DNA from: Marinobacter flavimaris
Lineage (GTDB): Bacteria; Pseudomonadota; Gammaproteobacteria; Pseudomonadales; Oleiphilaceae
Reading direction: 5' to 3'
Length of the DNA: 64,000 nt
NCBI RefSeq assembly: GCF_002933295.1
Contig: NZ_PSSW01000011.1
Span: forward strand, 62,001-126,000
The translations under genes and the position numbers were made by a program. The notes beneath the pieces are model-generated. The model saw nothing but the letters and a program-made list of their open reading frames with translations, ran no database searches and was not told the origin of the DNA. Shown here in pieces: positions 35,178-45,500 of this stretch (its first letter is position 1; every line of letters begins with the position of its first letter).

Positions 35178-35740
35178 TGGCAAAGATTAACCTACGACCA
35201 TGGCGCGAGGAGCTTCGCGCCGAGAAACAGAAACAGTTCGTGGTCATGATTCTGGGCGCTGCGATTATTGCTGGCGGCCTGGTCTTCCTCTGGAAAACCG
35301 ATATGGATAGCCGGATTGCCTACCAGCAATCCCGCAACGCCTACATCGAGACCGCCACCAAAAAGCTGGACCAGCAGATCAAGGAGATCGAAAACCTCAA
35401 GCGCAAGCGGGATGAGCTCCTTGCCAGAATGCAGGTTATTCAGGATCTCCAGGGCAAGCGACCCGTGATCGTGCGCGTCTTCGACGAACTGGTGCGGACA
35501 TTGCCCGATGGCTTGTTCTACACCGATCTCAAGCGAACCGGCGAGCGCGTTGATATTGTAGGGATGGCGGAGTCTAACAGTCGGGTTTCCACGCTTATGC
35601 GCCAGTTCGAGGACTCCGAATGGTTCACGGATCCCAACCTCTCGAATGTCTCTGCAGCTGATAGTCGCCGGGCCGGTTACAGCCAGTTCAATCTCTCGGT
35701 TAAACAGAAAACGCCCGAGCCCGAAGGGGAGGATAAGTAA
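35177..35740 (+). CDS. pilN: Type IV pilus assembly protein PilN
   Basis: This 187-residue protein begins MAKINLRPWREELR, the INLRPWRE peptide that docks in PilM, then has one membrane helix (about 22-40), a coiled coil (YIETATKKLDQQIKEIENLKR) and a periplasmic domain that pairs with PilO. Start and stop overlap its neighbours by one base (TGATG, TAATG), so translation is coupled. Confidence 0.96.
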   Translation: MAKINLRPWREELRAEKQKQFVVMILGAAIIAGGLVFLWKTDMDSRIAYQQSRNAYIETATKKLDQQIKEIENLKRKRDELLARMQVIQDLQGKRPVIVRVFDELVRTLPDGLFYTDLKRTGERVDIVGMAESNSRVSTLMRQFEDSEWFTDPNLSNVSAADSRRAGYSQFNLSVKQKTPEPEGEDK

Positions 35741-36351
35741 TGAGCCTCGCGGACTCTCTGAAAAGTCTCAATGAATTTGATATCAACGACCTTGATGTCA
35801 ATAACGCGGGTATCTGGCCTGCTCCAATCAAGTTCATCGTAGTTCTGATTATCTTCGGGCTGATTGCCGGAGGTGGTTACTGGTTCTTTATCAAGGATCA
35901 GTATGCTCAACTTGAGCGTGTAGAGCGCACCGAGCAGGAACTCCGGAAAACTTATGAAGAGAAAGCCTATCAGGTTGCAAACCTTGAGGTTTTCAAGGCC
36001 CAGATGGCGGAAATGGAAGAAACCTTTGGCGCCCTGGTAAGACAGCTGCCAAGTGAGACCGAAGTGCCAGGATTGCTTGAAGACATTACGAATACGGCTT
36101 TGGGTAGTGGTTTGGCACTTCAGGAAGTGAAGCTGCAACCGGAACAGCGTCGGGACTTCTATTCCGAGCTGCCAATCAATATTCGGGTGTCCGGTTCTTA
36201 CCATGAGCTGGCATCATTTGTCAGCAGCGTTGCCAGCCTTCCACGGATCGTAACGCTACACGACTTGACGATAAAACCAACTGGCGGAGATGCGGACCGG
36301 CTTGATATGCAGGTTTTGGCTCGTACTTACCGCTACCGGGCTGGAGAATGA
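35740..36351 (+). CDS. pilO: Type IV pilus assembly protein PilO
   Basis: This 203-residue protein has one membrane helix (about 29-51, IKFIVVLIIFGLIAGGGYWFF), a coiled coil and a periplasmic ferredoxin-like domain (FYSELPINIRVSGSYHELASFV). It forms a heterodimer with PilN that aligns the motor with the secretin. It overlaps pilP by four bases (ATGA). Confidence 0.96.
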   Translation: MSLADSLKSLNEFDINDLDVNNAGIWPAPIKFIVVLIIFGLIAGGGYWFFIKDQYAQLERVERTEQELRKTYEEKAYQVANLEVFKAQMAEMEETFGALVRQLPSETEVPGLLEDITNTALGSGLALQEVKLQPEQRRDFYSELPINIRVSGSYHELASFVSSVASLPRIVTLHDLTIKPTGGDADRLDMQVLARTYRYRAGE

Positions 36352-36902
36352 GCATGACAGGAAAGCATGCGGTAAAAGCCTGGCTGGGTGTGTGTCTGGT
36401 GTCTCTCCTGACAGCATGCTCCCAGGGCAGCGGATTTTCAGATCTTGATCAGTTCATGGCCGAGACGCGGGCAAAACCGAGAGGGTATGTTGAGCCCTTG
36501 CCGGAGTTCAAGGCGTACGAAGCTTTCAGTTACTCAGCGGCAGATCGTCGGGCGCCCTTTGAGCCGCCGATTGATGTCCAGCTCACTATGGTGGACGAAC
36601 AGCCGATCAGTGATGTGGAGCCGGATCTGGATCGTCCCAGAGAGGTTCTCGAGAATTTTGACCTGAAAGCACTTCAAATGGTCGGCACGCTTCAGGGTGC
36701 ATCGGGTAATCTGTTTGCTCTGATTGAAGACGATACCGGCGGGATCCATCGAGTCCGCACGGGAAATTACATGGGGCAGAACTACGGTCGCATTGTGGGC
36801 GTTAGTGAAACCCGTATCGAGCTCATTGAAATCGTTCCCAATGGCCGGGGTGGCTGGGTAGAGCGTCCTCGCTCCCTGACCCTGGAAGAGGGCGCAGGCT
36901 AA
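36348..36902 (+). CDS. pilP: Type IV pilus lipoprotein PilP
   Basis: This 184-residue protein has a signal peptide with lipobox LLTAC (C24), so it is a lipoprotein anchored in the inner membrane. Its C-terminal beta domain (about 95-175, LKALQMVGTLQGASGNLFALIED) binds the PilQ N-domains. A second ATG at 36354 is possible. It is 11 bases upstream of pilQ. Confidence 0.95.
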   Translation: MSMTGKHAVKAWLGVCLVSLLTACSQGSGFSDLDQFMAETRAKPRGYVEPLPEFKAYEAFSYSAADRRAPFEPPIDVQLTMVDEQPISDVEPDLDRPREVLENFDLKALQMVGTLQGASGNLFALIEDDTGGIHRVRTGNYMGQNYGRIVGVSETRIELIEIVPNGRGGWVERPRSLTLEEGAG

Positions 36903-36913
36903 GGAGCGGCTGG

Positions 36914-39037
36914 ATGAAAGTTGAAAGAAACATGCACGTACAAAAAAGTTTAGGGTCGAGGCTAGCGATGTTCAGAAAACTCAATGTATACGTCAGCGTG
37001 ATTGCTTTTGGGTTGTTATCCGGCCTGGCCAACGCGGTCACGCTGGAAGACGTGTCGTTTTCGTCGCTACCGGGCGAGCGGCTTGAGGTGACACTGCAAT
37101 TTGATGGGGCGCCACCGGAACCCTCCGGTTACACCATTGAGCGCCCCGCTCGGATCGCGGTGGATCTTCGGGATACGACCAGTGGTCTTGATAGCCGAAG
37201 CGTGCCTCTGGGGTCGGGTAATGCCCAGAGCATGACCGTGGTCGAAACCAAGGATCGAACACGGTTGATTTTCAACCTTGTCGAGCTGGTGCCCTATGAC
37301 ACAGTTCGTTCTGGTAACTCCCTGGTCATGACGATTGGTGGGCAGTCTGAGGGAGTTGTTGCCAGCGCCTCAACCTCCTCTTCACAGAGCAGTGGAACAA
37401 CCAACGCGGCACCATCTAATACTCTTGCCGGCGTCGATTTCCGTCGTGGCAAAGACGGCGAAGGCCGTGTGCTTGTGGATCTTGGCAGCTCCAGCACGCC
37501 AGTCGACCTGACAGAGCGTTCCGGCAAAATCCGTCTTACGATGAATGGTATTGCGGTGCCTGCAGATCTGCGGCGCCGGCTCGACGTGACGGATTTCGCC
37601 ACGCCGGTTACTCGCATTGACACCTTTGTGGAAGATGGCAATGCCGTTGTTGAGATCAGCCCTCAGGGCAACTACGACTACATCGCTTACCAGTCTGGCA
37701 CTCAGTTTACCGTCAGTGTCGAGGAGCTGAGTCAGGAAGAAGCGGAATCCCGCCGGGAAGAGAAGTTCCCGTATACCGGCGACAAGCTGTCCCTGAATTT
37801 CCAGGATATCGAAGTGCGCTCGGTGCTCCAGTTGATCGCCGACTTCACCGGACTGAATCTGGTGGCCAGTGACACCGTAGGTGGCAGCATCACTCTGCGA
37901 CTTCAGAATGTACCCTGGGATCAGGCGCTTGATCTGATCCTGAAGACCAAAGGTCTTGATAAGCGTCAGATCGGTAATGTGTTGCTGGTAGCCCCTGCCG
38001 ATGAAATTGCAGCTAGGGAGAAGCTGGAGCTCGAGACCAACAAGCAGATCGCCGAATTGGCACCGGTTCGCCTGGATATTATTCAGGTAAATTACGCAAA
38101 GGCAGCCGATATCGTTGGGTTGATTCAAGAGGACGAAGAACTGATCTCTGATCGCGGTTTCGTTTCCTCGGATGTCCGCACCAACACCATCAGTGTTCGT
38201 GAGACTGCAGAAAAGCTTGATGAAATCCGCCGCCTGGTCTCTACATGGGATGTGCCGGTACGGCAGGTCTCTATTGAGGCCCGGATTGTGCGTGCCCAGA
38301 CCAACGTAGCTGAGAACCTTGGTGTTCGCTGGGGTGGCGCAGCATATGACATTAGCGGAGACAACATCTTTTCGGTCGGCGGTGGTCTTGATGGCGTGCA
38401 AGATGCCCGTGATTCCGCCGCGACTCCGGGATCTTTCCAGACGTCTTTCCCCGGCGCACTTGCGGTAGATCTGGGAGTGAGTGGTGACGGAGCGTCCTCC
38501 TTCGCAATCGGTTGGGGCAGCGACGACTTCCTGGTGGATCTTGAACTCTCGGCCCTTGAGAGCGATGGTCAGGCTGAAGTGGTCTCCCAGCCACGCGTTG
38601 TAACTGCCGATCGCCAGACGGCGTCGATCAAGTCTGGTGAGGAGATCCCTTATCAGGAAGCGTCCTCAAGCGGTGCGACGTCTGTTTCATTCAAGGAAGC
38701 CGTGCTCTCGCTCGAGGTCACGCCGCAGATTACACCAGATGACAAGATCATCATGGACCTGGTGGTCAATCAGGACTCCCGAGGCGAGGTAACTGCAGGT
38801 ATCCCGTCCATCAACACCAATGAAGTCACCACACAGGTTCTGGTCGGCAATGGCGAGACAGTGGTTCTTGGCGGTATCTTCCAGTCGGAAGTGGCGACCC
38901 AGACCACCAAGACCCCATTCCTGGGCGATATCCCTTACCTGGGGCGTATCTTCAAGCGCACCGAACACATTGACGAGCGCAGCGAGCTGTTGATCTTCAT
39001 TACGCCGAAGATCATCAAGAACGATCTGCTTCGTTAA
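36914..39037 (+). CDS. pilQ: Type IV pilus secretin PilQ
   Basis: This 707-residue outer-membrane secretin is the pilus exit pore. A signal region (VIAFGLLSGLANA) is followed by two AMIN domains (about 45-140 and 170-265), a secretin N1 domain (DIEVRSVLQLIADFTGLN), N-terminal short repeats and the beta-barrel secretin domain ending ERSELLIFITPKII. GGAG lies eight bases before the ATG. An in-frame ATG at 36944 could instead start a shorter signal peptide. A strong terminator follows. Confidence 0.97.
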   Translation: MKVERNMHVQKSLGSRLAMFRKLNVYVSVIAFGLLSGLANAVTLEDVSFSSLPGERLEVTLQFDGAPPEPSGYTIERPARIAVDLRDTTSGLDSRSVPLGSGNAQSMTVVETKDRTRLIFNLVELVPYDTVRSGNSLVMTIGGQSEGVVASASTSSSQSSGTTNAAPSNTLAGVDFRRGKDGEGRVLVDLGSSSTPVDLTERSGKIRLTMNGIAVPADLRRRLDVTDFATPVTRIDTFVEDGNAVVEISPQGNYDYIAYQSGTQFTVSVEELSQEEAESRREEKFPYTGDKLSLNFQDIEVRSVLQLIADFTGLNLVASDTVGGSITLRLQNVPWDQALDLILKTKGLDKRQIGNVLLVAPADEIAAREKLELETNKQIAELAPVRLDIIQVNYAKAADIVGLIQEDEELISDRGFVSSDVRTNTISVRETAEKLDEIRRLVSTWDVPVRQVSIEARIVRAQTNVAENLGVRWGGAAYDISGDNIFSVGGGLDGVQDARDSAATPGSFQTSFPGALAVDLGVSGDGASSFAIGWGSDDFLVDLELSALESDGQAEVVSQPRVVTADRQTASIKSGEEIPYQEASSSGATSVSFKEAVLSLEVTPQITPDDKIIMDLVVNQDSRGEVTAGIPSINTNEVTTQVLVGNGETVVLGGIFQSEVATQTTKTPFLGDIPYLGRIFKRTEHIDERSELLIFITPKIIKNDLLR

Positions 39038-39047
39038 TCTGTGCAGT

Positions 39048-39081
39048 AAAAAAGCCGCCGCTTGAAACCGGCGGCTTTTTT
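39048..39081 (+). terminator. Rho-independent terminator of the pil operon
   Basis: AGCCGCCG (39053-39060) pairs with CGGCGGCT (39069-39076), flanked by a run of A and a run of T, right after pilQ. It separates pil from aroK. Confidence 0.92.
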
Positions 39082-39173
39082 GTGTCCGAAATTGGCCCGA
39101 TACGGGTCCTGAACTTATGCAAGCACGGGCCCTGTGATATTCTCACCCGCCTGAACAAAACTGAGCGGAAGTT

Positions 39174-39740
39174 ATGTCTTTGCCGAAACGCGTTGTCCTG
39201 GTTGGCCCCATGGGAGCAGGTAAAAGCACGATTGGCCGGATGCTCGCCAAAGAGCTCGGCTATCGTTTTCTTGATTCTGATCGAATCATTGAAGAGCGGT
39301 GCGGGGCTAACATTCCGTGGATTTTTGATGTTGAGGGCGAGGATGGATTCCGTTTGCGGGAAACAGCCATGCTGGACGAGCTGTCCCACGAGGACCGAAC
39401 CGTGCTGGCTACTGGTGGCGGAGCTGTGATGCGCCAGGAAAACCACCCGATTCTCAAGAGAGATGCAACGGTCATCTATCTGAAAACATCCATAGAGCAG
39501 CAGGTAGAGCGTACACGCAAGGACCGCAATCGGCCTTTGCTACAGAACGACGACCCTGAGGCGGTCTTGCGGAAACTTTTCTCAATCCGCGATCCGCTGT
39601 ATTCAGGTCTCGCGGACATCATCATGTTCACGGACAGAAAGAGTCCCCGGCTGGTGGTGCGTCAGCTGGTCAATCGGCTGAACCCGAAAACGCCGCGTCA
39701 CAAAAGGCAGATACGTAAGGAAGGTCGCAACCATGTCTAA
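39174..39740 (+). CDS. aroK: Shikimate kinase
   Basis: This 188-residue kinase phosphorylates shikimate. Walker A GPMGAGKST (about 11-19), the DSDRIIEE shikimate-binding aspartate, ATGGGAV and the lid RNRPLL are all present. It overlaps aroB by eight bases, so the two shikimate-pathway genes are coupled. Confidence 0.97.
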   Translation: MSLPKRVVLVGPMGAGKSTIGRMLAKELGYRFLDSDRIIEERCGANIPWIFDVEGEDGFRLRETAMLDELSHEDRTVLATGGGAVMRQENHPILKRDATVIYLKTSIEQQVERTRKDRNRPLLQNDDPEAVLRKLFSIRDPLYSGLADIIMFTDRKSPRLVVRQLVNRLNPKTPRHKRQIRKEGRNHV

Positions 39741-40827
39741 TCGGTATCGGGAGCTCTCGGTAGAGCTCGGTGAACGCAGCTACCCCATATTTATCGGTGA
39801 GGGGCTTCTCGGCACTCAGGATCTGTCAGCTTTTGTTTCCGGGGCGCAGGTCATGATCGTTACCAATGAGACTGTGGCACCACTCTATCTTGAGCGGGCG
39901 AAAGCCAGCTTTCCGGGGAAGCGGGTTGATACCGTCGTACTTCCGGATGGCGAGAGGTTCAAGGATTGGCAGACTCTTAACAGCATCTTTGACGGTCTCC
40001 TTGAACATCGCCACACCCGAAAAACCCTTCTGGTTGCCCTCGGTGGAGGTGTGGTCGGGGATATGGCTGGTTTTGCAGCAGCCTGTTATCAACGTGGTGT
40101 ACCGTTCATCCAGATTCCAACGACGCTGCTTTCCCAGGTCGACTCTTCTGTCGGTGGCAAAACTGGCATTAATCACCCGCTTGGCAAGAACATGGTTGGG
40201 GCTTTCCATCAGCCGCAAGCGGTGTTGATAGACACGGCAAGTCTACAGACTTTGCCCGCAAGAGAGGTGTCAGCGGGGCTGGCGGAAGTTATCAAATATG
40301 GGCTGATCCGGGATCAGGGCTTTCTTGGCTGGCTTGAAGAGCATATGGATGCATTGGTCAGTCTTGATCCGGAGGCGCTGGCAGAAGCCATCTTCAGGTC
40401 CTGCGCTTGCAAGGCCGAAATTGTTGCACTCGACGAGCGCGAAGGTGGCCTCAGGGCGATCCTGAATCTTGGTCACACCTTCGGCCACGCGATCGAAACC
40501 TATGCCGGTTACGGCAACTGGCTGCACGGGGAAGCAGTAGGCACCGGTATGCTGATGGCCGCCGAATTATCCGCGCTTGAAGGGATGATCAGCCGTGACG
40601 ATTGTGATCGTATAAACCGACTGATCCTCCGGGCCGGTTTACCGGATAAGCCCCCGGTTGCAATGACGGCCGATGACTTTATGGGGCTGATGGCTGTCGA
40701 CAAGAAGAACGTGGATGGCCTTTTGAGGCTGGTCCTGCTTCGGTCGGTTGGAGACGCCGTGGTCACAGCCGAAGCGAGTCCTGAAAACCTTGCTCTCACC
40801 TTTGCACGTTTTTGCAGCTCGACATGA
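39733..40827 (+). CDS. aroB: 3-dehydroquinate synthase
   Basis: This 364-residue enzyme makes dehydroquinate from DAHP with NAD and a metal. VALGGGVVGDMAGFAAACYQRG, QVDSSVGGKTGINHP and the zinc ligands in NLGHTFGHAIE and WLHGEAVGTGM are visible. It precedes damX by 55 bases, an order shared with Pseudomonas and enterics. Confidence 0.98.
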   Translation: MSNRYRELSVELGERSYPIFIGEGLLGTQDLSAFVSGAQVMIVTNETVAPLYLERAKASFPGKRVDTVVLPDGERFKDWQTLNSIFDGLLEHRHTRKTLLVALGGGVVGDMAGFAAACYQRGVPFIQIPTTLLSQVDSSVGGKTGINHPLGKNMVGAFHQPQAVLIDTASLQTLPAREVSAGLAEVIKYGLIRDQGFLGWLEEHMDALVSLDPEALAEAIFRSCACKAEIVALDEREGGLRAILNLGHTFGHAIETYAGYGNWLHGEAVGTGMLMAAELSALEGMISRDDCDRINRLILRAGLPDKPPVAMTADDFMGLMAVDKKNVDGLLRLVLLRSVGDAVVTAEASPENLALTFARFCSST

Positions 40828-40882
40828 TGACGGCCCGAAGGCATCAATGATTTGGTAGCGGACCAGAAGACAAGGAAGACCC

Positions 40883-42337
<1,455 letters not shown>

Positions 42338-42340
<3 letters not shown>

Positions 42341-42359
42341 CGCCGCTGTTTCGGCGCTA
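42338..42359 (+). terminator. Hairpin overlapping the damX stop, possible terminator
   Basis: TAGCGCCG pairs perfectly with CGGCGCTA around CTGTTT. The first arm starts with the TAG stop codon of damX. No U-tract follows, so it may be a weak terminator or an mRNA 3'-end stabiliser. Confidence 0.45.
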
Positions 42360-42428
42360 ACTCGTTGTTCCATAACCTTGTCGACTGGTAATCCCGGTTT
42401 CGGCTTCCCACAATAACGTCACGCCGAT

Positions 42429-42457
42429 TTGAGTACGTATTTCTACGTGTGTAAAAT
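42429..42457 (+). promoter_or_regulatory. Promoter of gltB with an overlapping palindrome
   Basis: TTGAGT (42429-42434) and TAAAAT (42452-42457) are 17 bases apart, a strong sigma-70 match 95 bases before gltB. Between them ACGTA-TTTC-TACGT (42435-42448) is palindromic, a likely place for a repressor to bind. Confidence 0.7.
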
Positions 42458-42551
42458 AGCCAGCCCCCATTTTCAGTGTCGAAGGGTGGTTGTTTGGCTG
42501 TGCGCCAATTAACTCTTTGATTGAAAAGCATTTCTACGCGAGAGAACGCTT

Positions 42552-45500
42552 ATGATGACAGGTTTGTATCATCCCGATGAATTCAGGGACAACTGCGGAT
42601 TCGGTCTGATTGCCCACATGAAGGGCGAGGCCAGCCACAAGTTGTTGCAAACTGCCATCGAGTCTCTGACCTGCATGACCCACCGAGGTGGTATCGCTGC
42701 AGACGGAAAGACCGGCGATGGTTGTGGCCTTCTGATCCAGAGCCCGGATGGCTTTCTGAAAAAAGCCGCCAAGGCATCGTTTGGTAAGGAGCCGGGTGAT
42801 CTTTTTGCTGTCGGCCAGGTCTTCCTGAACCCCGACGAAGCCAAGGCCTCGGCTGGTCGTGCGGCCATCGAGAAACGGTTGACCGAGCAGGGCCTGGAGA
42901 TTCTCGGCTGGCGCGAAGTGCCAGTCGATGACAGCTGTCTCGGTCCTATGGCGCTTGATTGCCTGCCCCGTATCGAGCAGGTCTTCGTGGTGCCTGGTGG
43001 CAAGGCGGAGCGTGATTTTGCGATCAGTCTGTTCGTGGGCCGTCGCCACGCCGAAAGCGATATGGCCGACGATCCCGAGTTCTACATCTGTAGCCTGTCA
43101 CACCGCACCCTGGCCTATAAAGGCCTGATGATGCCGGCAGATCTGGCCAACTTCTACAAGGATCTGGGTGACCCCGATCTCGAGACCGCCATCTGTGTTT
43201 TCCATCAGCGGTTCTCCACCAACACCATGCCACGCTGGCCGCTGGCCCAGCCGTTCCGGTATCTGGCTCACAACGGTGAGATCAACACCATCGACGGCAA
43301 CCGTAACTGGGCCATCGCCCGGGCCGCCAAGTTCAGCTCTCCGGAATTGCCAGATCTGCAGACCCTGCAGCCTCTGGTGAACCTCACCGGTTCTGACTCC
43401 TCAAGCATGGACAACATGCTGGAAGTGCTGCTTGCCGGCGGTGTTGACCTGTTCCGCGCGGTCCGCATGATGATTCCGCCAGCCTGGCAGAATGTCGACA
43501 GCATGGATTCAGAGCTGCGTGCGTTTTACGAGTACAACTCCATGCACATGGAGCCCTGGGATGGTCCTGCCGGTCTGGTCATGTCGGACGGCCGCTATGC
43601 CGTCTGTATGCTCGACCGGAATGGTCTGCGCCCGGCCCGGTGGGTCATGACCAAGGATGATTTCATCACGCTGGCCTCAGAGATCGGAACTTACGGTTAT
43701 CAGCCGGACGATGTGGTAGCCAAAGGCCGTGTCGGACCGGGTCAGATGCTGGCGATCGACACAGAGTCCGGTGAAGTCCTGCACACCAAGGACATTGATC
43801 AGCGTCTCAAGACCGCTCAGCCCTACAAGCGCTGGCTGCGGGAAAACGCTCTCCGCGTCGAGACCACTCTGAATCAGGATACCCCGGATTTCAGGCTGAT
43901 GGATTCCGGCGAGCTTCTGGTGCACCAGAAGATGTTCATGGTCTCTTTCGAAGAGCGTGACCAGGTACTGCGTCCGCTTGCGGAGAACGGCCAGGAAGCG
44001 GTTGGATCCATGGGCGACGATACCCCGATGGCCGTGCTCTCGAGCAAGGTACGCCACGTGGCGGACTACTTCCGTCAGAAGTTCGCCCAGGTGACCAACC
44101 CGGCGATTGACCCGTTGCGTGAGTCGATTGTCATGTCCCTGGAGACCTGTCTGGGTGCCGAGCGTAACGTATTCGAGGAAACCGCCGATCACGCAGACCG
44201 CATTATTCTGACAACACCGGTTCTGTCGCCTGCCAAGTTCCTCAAGATTGCCAACAATGAGCGCCCGGGCTTCGAAGTCGCGCGTATTTCCATGAGCTAC
44301 CGCCCGGAACAGGGATTGGAGCAGGCGATTCGCCAGGTTTGTGAGGAAGCGGAACAGGACGTCCGGGATGGTAAGGTGCTGCTGATCCTCACCGACAAAG
44401 ATCTGAAGGAAGGTGAACTGCCGGTCAATGCCCTGATGGCAACCGGTGCGGTCCACCACCATCTGGTGAAGAAAGGACTGCGCTGCGATTCCAACATCGT
44501 TGTTGAAACCGGTTGGGCTCGCGATCCTCATCATTTCGCCGTGCTCTTCGGTTTTGGTGCAACGGCGGTCTACCCGTACCTGGCTTACCAGGTTCTGAAC
44601 GACCTGATCCGTACCGGCGAACTGCTGATGGATCCGATTGATGCCAAGAATAACTACCGCAAGGGCATCAACAAAGGGTTGCTGAAGATACTGTCGAAGA
44701 TGGGAATTTCCACCATCACTTCCTATCGTGGCGCCCAGCTGTTTGAGGCGGTCGGTCTGGCCGATGATGTCGTTGACCTGTGCTTCAAGGGTGTGCCCAG
44801 CCGAATTCAGGGTGCCGGGTTCTACGACTTCCAGCAGGATCAGGAGCAACTGGCGTCTGTGGCCTGGAAACCGCGCAAGCCCATCATTCAGGGTGGTCTT
44901 CTGAAGTATGTCCATGGCCAGGAGTACCATGCCTTCAACCCGGATGTGGTCGGCAAGCTCCAGGAGGCGGTAACCAGTGGCGACTATGGCCACTACAAGG
45001 AATACGCGGGTCTGGTTAACGAGCGTCCGGTTGCGACGCTCCGTGACCTTCTTGTCCTCCGGAAAGACATCAAGCCGATTGATATTTCGGAAGTAGAGCC
45101 GGTTGAAAACATCTTCCCCCGCTTTGATTCGGCCGGGATGTCACTTGGTGCCCTGTCACCCGAGGCCCATGAAGCCTTGGCGGTGGCCATGAATACCCTG
45201 GGCAGCCGGTCCAATTCGGGCGAGGGCGGTGAAGATCCCGCTCGCTACGGCACTGAAAAACGCTCGAAAATCAAACAGATCGCGTCCGGACGTTTTGGCG
45301 TTACAGCCGAATATCTGCGTAGTGCGGATGTCATGCAGATCAAGGTGGCCCAAGGTGCCAAGCCGGGCGAAGGCGGCCAGTTGCCCGGTGGCAAGGTCAA
45401 TGAACTGATCGCCCGCCTGCGTTATTCGGTCCCGGGCGTAACGCTGATTTCACCGCCGCCGCATCACGATATCTATTCCATCGAGGATCTGGCCCAGCTG

